Shown: positions 37,881 through 46,053 of the stretch, piece by piece
Layout: each line of letters starts with the position of its first letter
How positions within the stretch are numbered: the stretch's first letter is position 1
DNA from: Lysobacter enzymogenes
GTDB taxonomy: Bacteria > Pseudomonadota > Gammaproteobacteria > Xanthomonadales > Xanthomonadaceae
Reading direction: 5' to 3'
Length of the DNA: 64,000 nucleotides
Assembly: GCF_023617245.1 (NCBI RefSeq)
Contig: NZ_CP067396.1
Coordinates: 1,612,001 to 1,676,000, forward strand
Notes under the pieces: model-generated
The model's database searches: none
What the model saw: only the letters and a program-made list of their open reading frames with translations
Told to the model about the DNA's origin: nothing
Position numbers and translations under genes: made by a program

Positions 37881-38558
37881 ATGGCCGACGCCGCGCTGCG
37901 CATCCTGATCGCCGACGACCATCCGATGTTCCGGGCGGCGCTGCGCTATGCGCTGGGCGAGATCGCGCCGGGCGCGCACATCGTCGAGGTCGCCAGCCAA
38001 AGCGCGCTGGAAGCGGCGATCGGCAGCGGCGAGGCCTTCGACCTAGCCATGCTCGACCTGATGATGCCCGGCGCGATGGGCTTCTCTTCGCTGGTGTACG
38101 CGCGCGGCGAGCGGCCCGAGTTGCCGGTGGTGATCATTTCCTCGAACGAGCACCCGCGCACGATCCGCCGCGCGCAGCAGTTCGGCGCGTCCGGGTTCGT
38201 GCCCAAGTCGGCGCCGGCGGCGGTGCTGGCCGAAGCGGTCGGCGCGGTGCTGGCCGGCCGGGTCTGGTTCTCGCCGCAGCAGGCCGAGCGCGACGAAGGC
38301 GACGCGCAGTTGGCCGACCGGCTGGCGCAACTGACGCCGCAGCAGATGCGGGTGCTGTTGCGGTTGGCCGATGGGCTGCTCAACAAGCAGATCGCTTACG
38401 AGCTGTCGCTGGCGGAGAACACGGTGAAGATCCATGTCACCGCGATCCTGCGCAAGCTGGGCTGCCATTCGCGCACCCAGGCGGCGGTGCTGGTGAAGGG
38501 GCTGTCGCTGGAAGAGGACGGCGGCGAATTGCACGATGGGGTCGGCGGGTTGAGCTGA
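37881..38558 (+). CDS. NarL/LuxR-family response regulator (ErdR/CrbR-like)
   Basis: 225 residues. Receiver domain with acidic pair in ILIADDHPMF, phospho-acceptor Asp in LAMLDLMMP and Lys in FVPKSAP; C-terminal LuxR-type helix-turn-helix LTPQQMRVLLRLADGLLNKQIAYELSLAENTVKIHV. The receiver resembles regulators of the ErdR/AgmR/CrbR group that control acetate, alcohol and carboxylate use; this is inference. It converges on a hybrid kinase gene, the probable partner. Confidence 0.9.
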   Translation: MADAALRILIADDHPMFRAALRYALGEIAPGAHIVEVASQSALEAAIGSGEAFDLAMLDLMMPGAMGFSSLVYARGERPELPVVIISSNEHPRTIRRAQQFGASGFVPKSAPAAVLAEAVGAVLAGRVWFSPQQAERDEGDAQLADRLAQLTPQQMRVLLRLADGLLNKQIAYELSLAENTVKIHVTAILRKLGCHSRTQAAVLVKGLSLEEDGGELHDGVGGLS

Positions 38559-38590
38559 CTGCGTTGCGGCATGCGTCGTGGATGCGCTGG

Positions 38591-38712
38591 CGCGGTCGCG
38601 GCTTGCGCCGCTCCTGCATAGGGATTGCATGCCGCGACGTAGCGTCGGATAAAACACGCCGTTGCGACGCCGCAACGTAGCGACTGCAGGAGCGGCGCAA
38701 GCCGCGACCGCG
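38591..38712. repeat. Palindromic repeat family B, copy 2
   Basis: 28-bp perfect inverted repeat (38591-38618 with 38685-38712) of the CGCGGTCGCGGCTTGCGCCG type around a 66-nt loop, exactly between the convergent regulator and kinase genes. Confidence 0.88.
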
Positions 38713-38752
38713 GGGTTTCAGGCCGCGCCGAAAACCCGATTCCGCCGACACC

Positions 38753-41455
38753 TCACTCGCCGCGCGCCAACAACCGCGACGCCAGCGCCCGCAGCGCCGC
38801 CGGCTTCAGCGGCTTGGGCAGGAAATGCCAATCGCGCTCGGCCGCGCGCGGCCGCAACGTCGGATCGACGTCGGCCGACATCAGCACCACCGGCGGCAAG
38901 CGTTTCCACTTGGCTTCCAGCTGCGTACCCAGCTCGAAGCCGGTGCTCTCGCCCAGGCGGTAGTCCAGCAGCAACAGTTCCGGCGGCGGTTGCGCGCCGG
39001 CGCGGGTCAGTGCCTCGGCGGCGCTGGCGGCGCCGCTGGCTTCGCAGCCCCAGTCGCCGAGCAGGCCCAGCGCGGCCTGGCGCGAATGCAGGTCGTCGTC
39101 GATCACCCACACCGTGCGGCCGCGCAGCGGCGAGTCGGGATCGGCGGTGGCCGCGGCCTGCGCAGACTGCGCCGCGTTCGCGGGCGCCGCGGCCGATGCA
39201 GCGGCGGTCGGTCGATCGACGCTCGCCGGAACGGCAGGCAAGCGCGCATACGGCGCCTCGACCGAGAACACGCTGCCGTGTCCCGGCCACGAGCGCACCG
39301 CGACGCGATGGCCGAGCAGGCGCGCGACCCGCCGCACGATCGCCAGGCCCAGGCCGGCGCCGCGCTGCGGCGCTTCCACGCCGGTGTCCAGGCGCTGGAA
39401 TTCCTCGAAGATCAGCTCGCGCTTGTTCTCGGCGATGCCGGGCCCGCTGTCCCACACCTCGATGCGCACGCCTTCGCGCAAGCGCCGCGCGCCGAGCACG
39501 ATGCGGCCCTCGCGCGGGGCGAACTGCATGGCGTTGGAGACGAAGTTCTGCACGATCCGCCGCAACAGCACTTCGTCGCTGTCGACCCATGCGCGCGTGG
39601 GCAGCACGTGCAGGCGCAGTCCGCGCGATTCGGCGAGGATGCGGAACTGGCTGTCGATCGCGGCGAACACCCGCGCCAGCGGCAACGCCGCGCGCCGCAC
39701 TTCCAGCGCGCCCGATTCCAGCCGCGAGATGTCGAGCAGGCTGGAGAGGATGTCGTCCTGCGCCGCCAGCGCGGCCTCGATGTGGTCGGCGAGTTCGCGA
39801 CCTTGCTCGTCGTCGACGCGCCGGCGCAGCGAGGACAGATACATGCGCGCGGCATTCAGCGGCTGCAGCAGGTCGTGCACGGCGGCGGCGACGAAGCGGG
39901 TCTTGGAACGGTTCGCGCGCTCGGCCTCGCCCTTGGCCGCCTGCAGGTCGCTGGTGCGTTGTTCGATGCCGCGCTCCAGGCTGTCGGCCAGCGTGCGCAG
40001 GTCGCGCGCGGCCTGCTTGTAGGCGGTGATGTCGGCGTAGCTGGTGACGAAGCCGCCGTCGGGCATCGGATTGCCGCGAATCTCGATCACGGTGCCGTCG
40101 GGGCGCTCGCGTTCGTGCAGATAGGGCTGGCCGCGCTGCAGATGGTCGAGGCGGCGCCGGATCGCGTCTTCCGGATCGGCGCCGAGCAGACCGCGGCGGG
40201 CGTTGAAGCGGATCAGGTCCTCGATCGGCCGGCCCACTTGCAGCAGCTCGGGCGGATAGCGGAACAGTTCGCCGTAGCGTTGGTTCCAGGCGACCAACCG
40301 AAGCTGCGAATCGACCACGCTGACGCCTTGCGGCAAATGTTCCAGGCTTTGCCCTTCGCCCATGCTCGCCTGCCGCGCCGCATGCACCAGCCCGTCCTGC
40401 GCGTTGCGCAGCGCTTCGGCGTGGTGTTCGACCATCTTCTCCAGCTCCTGCCGGCTGCGCAGGCGCAGCGCGGCGATGCGGCCGCGCTGGATCAGCAGCA
40501 GCGCCACCGCCACCGCCAGCAGCCAGGCGCCGGCGGCGACCGCGCGCGCGATCCAGGCGGCGCGGATGCTCGGGGTGACGTCGCGCAGCAGGTGCAGGGT
40601 CCAGTCTTCGCGCGCCAGGCGCATGGACTGCCACAGCATCGGCTCGCGCAGGCGCGGCTCGCGCCAGCGCACCACGCGCGCGCCGCCGTCGATCTCGCGC
40701 TGCACGTCGAACGCGACCGGGCGCAGGCGCTGGCTCTGGTACTGGCGGGTGTCGCGCAGTTCGCGCTGCCAGTCCGGCGGCAGCCGATGCAGCATGCGGT
40801 AGCGCCATTGCGGCTGCGCCGACAGGAACACCACGCCGTGGTTGTCGCTGAGCAGGACCACGTCGCCGCGCTCGCTCCAGTCCGAGCGGATGTCTTCGAG
40901 TTCGACCTTGACCGCGACCGCGCCGACCGCGCCGCCGCGTTCGTCGCGCACCGCGCGGGCGATGAAGTGGCCGGGCACGCCGGTGGTGACGCCGATGGCG
41001 TAGAACTCGCCGGCGCCGTGCGCCATCGCCAGTTGGAAGTAGGGGCGGAACGCGTAGGAATAGCCGACGTTGCTGTTGGGCTGGTCCCAGTTGCTGGCGG
41101 CGATGCCGGTGCCGCTGCGGTCGATCAGGGTCAGGGTGCTGGTGCGGTTGGCGAAGTTGAGCTGGACCAGCCGCTCGTTGGCGCGCTGGCGCTGGAGGGT
41201 GTCGCCGGGGTTGGCCAGGGTCGCGCGCAACTGCGGGTCCAGCGACAGCACCGCCGGCATGATCCGGTAGCGGTCGATGTGCTGTTCGATCACCTGCGCG
41301 CGCTGCGCCAACAGCGCGCTGGCCTCGCCGGCCTGGCGCTGCAGCGCCTGCGAATAGGCGATGCGTCCGGCCACCAGCGCCGACAGCAGCATGCCGGCCA
41401 GGATCAGGACGATCCAGACGGCGGTGCGCAGTTGGCGGCGGCGGGTGTGGAGCAT
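38753..41455 (-). CDS. Hybrid sensor histidine kinase with DctB-like sensor
   Basis: 900 residues. TM1 (about 12-32), a long periplasmic double-Cache-like region containing SNVGYSYAFRPYF and TGVPGHF as in DctB, TM2 (about 310-330), PAS domain (GVSVVDSQLRLVAWNQRYGELF), HisKA with His in AAVHDLLQPLNAARMYL, HATPase (NFVSNAMQFAP, DSGPGI, GAGLGLAI) and a C-terminal receiver with Asp in LLLLDYRLGES. The HDLxQPLNAAR core is that of MxtR/CrbS kinases. It lies downstream of kgtP, dctA and a porin on the same strand, so it probably senses carboxylates. Confidence 0.92.
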   Translation of the reverse strand: MLHTRRRQLRTAVWIVLILAGMLLSALVAGRIAYSQALQRQAGEASALLAQRAQVIEQHIDRYRIMPAVLSLDPQLRATLANPGDTLQRQRANERLVQLNFANRTSTLTLIDRSGTGIAASNWDQPNSNVGYSYAFRPYFQLAMAHGAGEFYAIGVTTGVPGHFIARAVRDERGGAVGAVAVKVELEDIRSDWSERGDVVLLSDNHGVVFLSAQPQWRYRMLHRLPPDWQRELRDTRQYQSQRLRPVAFDVQREIDGGARVVRWREPRLREPMLWQSMRLAREDWTLHLLRDVTPSIRAAWIARAVAAGAWLLAVAVALLLIQRGRIAALRLRSRQELEKMVEHHAEALRNAQDGLVHAARQASMGEGQSLEHLPQGVSVVDSQLRLVAWNQRYGELFRYPPELLQVGRPIEDLIRFNARRGLLGADPEDAIRRRLDHLQRGQPYLHERERPDGTVIEIRGNPMPDGGFVTSYADITAYKQAARDLRTLADSLERGIEQRTSDLQAAKGEAERANRSKTRFVAAAVHDLLQPLNAARMYLSSLRRRVDDEQGRELADHIEAALAAQDDILSSLLDISRLESGALEVRRAALPLARVFAAIDSQFRILAESRGLRLHVLPTRAWVDSDEVLLRRIVQNFVSNAMQFAPREGRIVLGARRLREGVRIEVWDSGPGIAENKRELIFEEFQRLDTGVEAPQRGAGLGLAIVRRVARLLGHRVAVRSWPGHGSVFSVEAPYARLPAVPASVDRPTAAASAAAPANAAQSAQAAATADPDSPLRGRTVWVIDDDLHSRQAALGLLGDWGCEASGAASAAEALTRAGAQPPPELLLLDYRLGESTGFELGTQLEAKWKRLPPVVLMSADVDPTLRPRAAERDWHFLPKPLKPAALRALASRLLARGE

Positions 41456-41466
41456 GGGAGGGACTT

Positions 41467-41496
41467 GGGGGCGGGGACCGGGGACCGGGAGTGGGG
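41467..41496 (+). other. G-quadruplex-prone tract upstream of the kinase
   Basis: Five runs of three or more G within 30 nt (G5-C-G4-ACC-G4-ACC-G3-AGT-G4) on the plus strand, the template strand for the minus-strand genes. A C-rich inverted counterpart is at 41601-41633, so the 182-nt spacer also forms a long imperfect hairpin. Confidence 0.55.
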
Positions 41497-41637
41497 CTTG
41501 GGATCTGGGATTCGCGCGAGGCTACTCGCACGAGAATGAGGATGCGGTGGAACCACGGTCGCCGATCGCGCCCCAACCGCGATCCGGTTCGTGCTTTTCG
41601 GGTCCCCGGTCCCGGGTCCCCGGTCCCGCTCCCACCA

Positions 41638-42840
41638 TCAAAACTGCACCTGCGCCCGCAGCTCCACCGCATCCGGATCGGCCGAGAGCAGGCCCTTGTC
41701 CGCCTCCACGTGCACGTAATTGGCCTGGAACTTGAAGTGGCTGGTCAGGTACCAGTTGGCGCCGAGGGTCCAGTCGCGCTGCTTGCCGCCGGCGATGCCG
41801 CCGTCGTCGAGGTCGAGCTCGCCGTAGCGCGCCAGCAACTCGACCGCGCCGTAGCCGTGCGCGGGCTTGACGTTGCCGACGTTGTTGCCGGCGTACGGCC
41901 GGGTCTCGCCGGTGAGCACCCAGCTGCCGGTGAGGTAGTAACCGTCTGCGCTGAAGTCGCGCTGGCCGTTGTCGCGTTGCGCGGTCGCGCGCAGGTACTC
42001 GGCCTGGAGCGACCACGGCCCGTCGATCCACAACGCCTCCAGGCCGTTGCGCACGATCTTGTCGGTGTCGCGCAGGCTGCCCGAATCGACCAGGCGGGTC
42101 GCGGTCAGGCCGTTGAGCGGGCGCGCGCGCAAACGCGCGGCGGGGCCGAAGTACGCGCCGCGGCCGTCGCGGTAGCCGTGCGGGTTCTCGACCGAGCCGG
42201 TCAGGCCCAGGTGCACGACGCGGTCCTGCTCCTTGACCGGCGTCCACACCGCGCGCCCGGCGGCGGTGGTGCCGGGGTTGTCGCCCTGCAGGTCGTGGCC
42301 GAAGAAATATCCGGCGCCGAGCGCGTAGCGCGGGCGTTCCAGCGACCACTCCACGCCGGTGCGGCGGCCTTCGTAGATCGCCTGCGAAGCGGCCGACAAT
42401 TCCAGCAGGCTGCCGGCGCGCGAGGCGGCGACGCTCTCCATGCTGACCGGGGTCTTGAAGTAGCCGATGCGGACCTTGCCGTAGTCGGCGCCGAACGCGG
42501 CCTTGGTCTCCAGGCGCACGGCCACGTCGAGCCAGAGCTTGGATTCGAAGTCGAACACCGCGGTGAAGTCGTAGACGTCCTTCTTCTTCAGGTTCACGCC
42601 GAACTCGCGCCGGCGGTAGTGGCCGTCGTCCTTGAGCCGGGTCGCGGCGGTGCCGTAGCCGTCGCCGTCGAAGTCGACCACGTCGTAAGCCCAGTTGGCG
42701 GTGGCGGAGATTTCGCTGCCGTCGCCGAAGCGATGCTTGGTCGGCCAGTCGTCGAAGCTCGCGGCCGGCGCGGCCTGCGGCAGCGCGCACAAGGCCAGGG
42801 CGATGGGGGATGCGGCGAAGGCGAAACGGGCGTTGCGCAT
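41638..42840 (-). CDS. Phosphate-selective porin O/P family outer-membrane channel
   Basis: 400 residues. Signal peptide FAASPIALALCALPQAAPA, then alternating beta strands of the OprO/OprP family (FGADYGKVRIGYFKTPVSME, GLTGSVENPHGY), ending in QVQF with the C-terminal Phe required by the BAM machinery. OprO/P proteins are anion channels; the neighbouring dctA and kgtP suggest organic anions rather than phosphate, which is inference. Confidence 0.88.
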   Translation of the reverse strand: MRNARFAFAASPIALALCALPQAAPAASFDDWPTKHRFGDGSEISATANWAYDVVDFDGDGYGTAATRLKDDGHYRRREFGVNLKKKDVYDFTAVFDFESKLWLDVAVRLETKAAFGADYGKVRIGYFKTPVSMESVAASRAGSLLELSAASQAIYEGRRTGVEWSLERPRYALGAGYFFGHDLQGDNPGTTAAGRAVWTPVKEQDRVVHLGLTGSVENPHGYRDGRGAYFGPAARLRARPLNGLTATRLVDSGSLRDTDKIVRNGLEALWIDGPWSLQAEYLRATAQRDNGQRDFSADGYYLTGSWVLTGETRPYAGNNVGNVKPAHGYGAVELLARYGELDLDDGGIAGGKQRDWTLGANWYLTSHFKFQANYVHVEADKGLLSADPDAVELRAQVQF

Positions 42841-42908
42841 GGTCGGGCTCCAGGTCGTCGGCGCCGTCCTGGCAGCAGGCTCCGTGCCGGGCGCACGCGC
42901 GCCCGGCA

Positions 42909-42941
42909 GGGGGAAGGGAAGGGAAGGGGGAAGGGAAGGGG
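42909..42941 (+). other. (GGGAA)n purine tract, G-quadruplex-prone
   Basis: Six G-runs of 3-5 separated by AA only, in the dctA-porin spacer. On the transcribed minus strand the RNA would be CCCTT-rich; the G-rich strand is the template. Confidence 0.65.
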
Positions 42942-43001
42942 AAGCGGCGGCGGCCCGCGTGGGTCGCCGCGGTCACGGCGCGGCGCTGCGCCCGGGCGGC
43001 G

Positions 43002-44330
43002 TCAGGCCTTCTCGCCGAGCGGACCGTGGTGGTCCGAAGGCAGGTCGGCGTCGAGTTCGGTCGCGCTCGGCGGATTCAGCAACTCGCGGTTGAGCTGGTC
43101 GCGGTCGAGCTCGTTCTCCCAGCGCGCCACCACCACCGTGGCGACGCCGTTGCCGATGATGTTGGTCAGCGCGCGCGCCTCGCTCATGAAGCGGTCGATG
43201 CCGAGGATCAGCGCCAGCCCCGCGACCGGTACCGCCGGCACCACGTGCAAGGTCGCGGCCAGGGTGATGAAACCCGCGCCGGTGACGCCGGACGCGCCCT
43301 TGGAGGTCAGCATCGCCACCGCCAGCAGGGTGATTTCCTGGGTCAGGGTGAGCTCCACGCCGAGCGCCTGGGCGACGAAGATCGCCGCCATGGTCAGGTA
43401 GATGTTGGTGCCGTCGAGATTGAACGAATAACCGCTCGGCACGACCAGGCCGACCACCGGCTTGGAGCAGCCGAGCCGCTCGAGCTTGCGCATCAGCGGC
43501 ACCAGCGCCGATTCCGACGACGACGTGCCCAGCACCAGCAGCAGTTCGTCGCGGATGTAGCGGATGAAACGGATGATGCTGAAGCCGGTGAAGCGCGCGA
43601 TCAGCCCCAGCACGATCAGCACGAACAGCGCGCAGGTCAGGTAGAAGCTGCCCATCAGCTTCATCAGCGGGCCGAGCGCGCCGACGCCGAATTCGCCGAT
43701 GGTGAAGGCCATCGCCGCGCCGGCGCCGATCGGCGCGAGCTTCATGATCATGCTCATGATCCCGAAGAACACCTTCGACAGCGGCTCCAGCAGGTCCATG
43801 ACCTTCTCGCCGGTCTTGCCCATGTGCAGCAGCGAGAAGCCGAACAGCACCGCCAGCAGCAGCACCTGCAGCAGGCTGCCGTCGCCGGTGAAGGCGTCGG
43901 TGAAGGTTTTGGGGATGATGTGCAGCAGGAAGTCGACCGTGCTCTGCTGCTCGGCCTTGTGCGCGTAGTCGGTGGCCTTGGCCACCAGCGCCGGGTCGAG
44001 CTTGGCCGGGTCGGCGTTGAAGCCGGCGCCGGGCTTGAGCGTGTTGACCACCACCAGGCCGATCACCAGGGCGATGGTGGAGACCACCTCGAAATACAGG
44101 ATCGCCTTGACCCCGACCCGGCCGACCTTCTTGACGTCGGCCACGCCGGCGATGCCCAGCACCACGGTCAGGAAGATGATCGGGCCGATCAGCATCTTGA
44201 TCAGGGCGATGAAGCCATCGCCCAGCGGCTTGAGCTTGACCCCGAACTCGGGAAAGAAATGCCCGATCAGGCCGCCGAGGATGATCGCGCCGACCACCCA
44301 GAGATAGAAGTGCGAGCCGGATTTTTTCAT
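43002..44330 (-). CDS. dctA: C4-dicarboxylate:H+/Na+ symporter DctA
   Basis: 442 residues of the DAACS family, importing succinate, fumarate and malate. Motifs: IALIKMLIGPIIFLTVVLGIAG, the serine-rich re-entrant loop LVLGTSSSESALVPLM, PSGYSFNLDGTNIYLT, and SKGASGVTGAGF. ATG 44330 (MKKSGSHFYLWV) is preferred over a GTG nine bases upstream. 56 nt after kgtP on the same strand and ahead of a porin and a DctB-like kinase. Confidence 0.96.
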   Translation of the reverse strand: MKKSGSHFYLWVVGAIILGGLIGHFFPEFGVKLKPLGDGFIALIKMLIGPIIFLTVVLGIAGVADVKKVGRVGVKAILYFEVVSTIALVIGLVVVNTLKPGAGFNADPAKLDPALVAKATDYAHKAEQQSTVDFLLHIIPKTFTDAFTGDGSLLQVLLLAVLFGFSLLHMGKTGEKVMDLLEPLSKVFFGIMSMIMKLAPIGAGAAMAFTIGEFGVGALGPLMKLMGSFYLTCALFVLIVLGLIARFTGFSIIRFIRYIRDELLLVLGTSSSESALVPLMRKLERLGCSKPVVGLVVPSGYSFNLDGTNIYLTMAAIFVAQALGVELTLTQEITLLAVAMLTSKGASGVTGAGFITLAATLHVVPAVPVAGLALILGIDRFMSEARALTNIIGNGVATVVVARWENELDRDQLNRELLNPPSATELDADLPSDHHGPLGEKA

Positions 44331-44345
44331 GAGGGGCACCGGGGC

Positions 44346-44381
44346 TTAGGAGTGAGCGGAGAGGAGTGAGGAGCGAGCGGC
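44346..44381. repeat. GAGTGAGGAGCGAG-type short repeat
   Basis: Purine-rich GAGGAGTGAGGAGCGAG sequence between kgtP and dctA. It shares the GTGAGGAG(C/T)GAG core with the 33-bp inverted repeat at 58433-58505. Confidence 0.45.
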
Positions 44382-44386
44382 GGGGG

Positions 44387-45715
44387 TCAGTCGCGGTCGA
44401 TAGTCGAGTGTTTGCGCGTATCGGGCATCAGCGCGTAGACCAGCAGCGAGCAGAAGATGCAGGCGCTGACGTACCAGAAGAAGCCGGTTTCCATGCCGAT
44501 CTTCTTGAACCACAGCGCCACCGGCTCGGCGGTGCCGCCGAACAGGGCGACGGTCAGCGCATACGGCAGGCCGACGCCGAGCGCGCGGACTTCCACCGGG
44601 AACAGCTCGGCCTTCACCACCGCGTTGATCGCGGTATAGCCGCTGACCGCGCTGAGCAGGATCATGATCAGCCAGAACGCCTCCATCGGCGTCTGCGCGC
44701 CGCGGATCCAGTGCATCACTGGCACGGTCAGGATCGTGCCGAGCACGCCGAACGCGATCAGGATCGGGCGCCGGCCGATGCGGTCCGACAATGCGCCGAC
44801 CAGCGGCTGCATCAGCATGTAGACGAACAAGGTCGCGGCGTTGATCAACGAAGCCGTTTCCTTGTCGAAGCCGGTGCTGATGGTCAGGAACTTCAGCATG
44901 TAGTTGGTGTAGGTGTAGAACGCCAGCGTGCCGCCCATGGTCAGGCCGACCACGGTCAGCACCGCGCGCGGGTGCCGCATCAGCGTGCGCAGCGAACCTT
45001 CGCGCCTGGCCGGCGCGTCGCTGTTCTTGAGCTTGGTGAACGACTCGGTTTCCTGCATGTTGCGGCGCAGGTACAGCGCGGTGATCGCGGCGATCGCGCC
45101 GATCCCGAACGGGATGCGCCAGCCCCACGACCTGAGCTGTTCCTCGCTCAGCACGAACTGCTGCAGCACGATCAGCACCAGCAGCGCCAGCAGCTGGCCC
45201 AGGATCAGGGTCACGTACAGGAAGCTCGACCAGAAGCCGCGGTTCTCGCGCGACGACATCTCGCTGAGATACGTGGCCGAGCTGCCGTATTCGCCGCCGA
45301 CGCTGAGCCCCTGCATCAGCCGCGCGGCCACCAGCAGGATCGGCGCGAACACGCCGATGGTGCCGTAGCCCGGGGTGAAGGTGATGATCAGCGAGCCGGC
45401 GCACATCAGCAGCACCGACAGCATCAGCGCGGCGCGGCGGCCGTGGCGGTCGGCGTAGCGGCCGAACACCCAGCCGCCGAGCGGGCGCATCAGGAAACCG
45501 ACGGCGAAGATCGCGCCGGCGTTGAGCGCCTGCGAGATGCGGTCGCCGGACGGGAAGAACACGTGGGCGAAATAGAGCGAGAACGCGCTGTAGACGTACC
45601 AGTCGTAGTACTCGACCAGGTTGCCGACCGAGCCGGAGAAGATCGACTTCAGGCGTTGGCCCGGGGTCATGCCCGGGGCCGCGGCCGGTGCATCGGTGGT
45701 GGTGATGGCGCTCAC
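44387..45715 (-). CDS. kgtP: MFS alpha-ketoglutarate permease (MHS family)
   Basis: 442 residues, twelve membrane segments. Close to KgtP: GNLVEYYDWYVYSAFSLYFAHVFFPSGDR, the MFS loop GRYADRHGRR, ARLMQGLSVGGEYG, YNxxF-type loop 8-9 ALSDRIGRRP. Imports 2-oxoglutarate with protons. GTG 45715 with AGGAG upstream; a longer ATG reading adds 27 unconserved residues. First gene of the minus-strand series kgtP-dctA-porin-kinase. Confidence 0.9.
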   Translation of the reverse strand: MSAITTTDAPAAAPGMTPGQRLKSIFSGSVGNLVEYYDWYVYSAFSLYFAHVFFPSGDRISQALNAGAIFAVGFLMRPLGGWVFGRYADRHGRRAALMLSVLLMCAGSLIITFTPGYGTIGVFAPILLVAARLMQGLSVGGEYGSSATYLSEMSSRENRGFWSSFLYVTLILGQLLALLVLIVLQQFVLSEEQLRSWGWRIPFGIGAIAAITALYLRRNMQETESFTKLKNSDAPARREGSLRTLMRHPRAVLTVVGLTMGGTLAFYTYTNYMLKFLTISTGFDKETASLINAATLFVYMLMQPLVGALSDRIGRRPILIAFGVLGTILTVPVMHWIRGAQTPMEAFWLIMILLSAVSGYTAINAVVKAELFPVEVRALGVGLPYALTVALFGGTAEPVALWFKKIGMETGFFWYVSACIFCSLLVYALMPDTRKHSTIDRD

Positions 45716-46053
45716 ATCGGCTCCTGTTGCGAAGATCGGGGTGGGAGCGCGTTCCGTGCGGTGGGACGTCGACGGCGCGCAAGGGCGTCCCCACACCCGG
45801 CGCCGATGGTGGGCGGCGGCGGGGAGAGGGCCAATAACACCTTAGGGTTAGGGGCCGGGGCCGGCACGCCGCGCTGCCGCGAAACTGCCGATTCGCGCAG
45901 AAAAAAGGCCGCTTCAGCAACCATCCGCGGCGGCTAGCCCATTGGTCTTAGCCGGCGCGGGCGGCGCCGGCGTCGGCGCCGGCCGCCATCAGCGCGTCAT
46001 CTGCATTGCCCATGCTTGCGCGGATTTTTGCCCCGCTCCCCCGGAGATCCGCA
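45716..46053. other. Divergent regulatory region kgtP / TonB receptor
   Basis: 338 nt without a gene, separating divergent starts. Must contain both promoters; no clear hexamers or dyads were identified. Confidence 0.4.
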
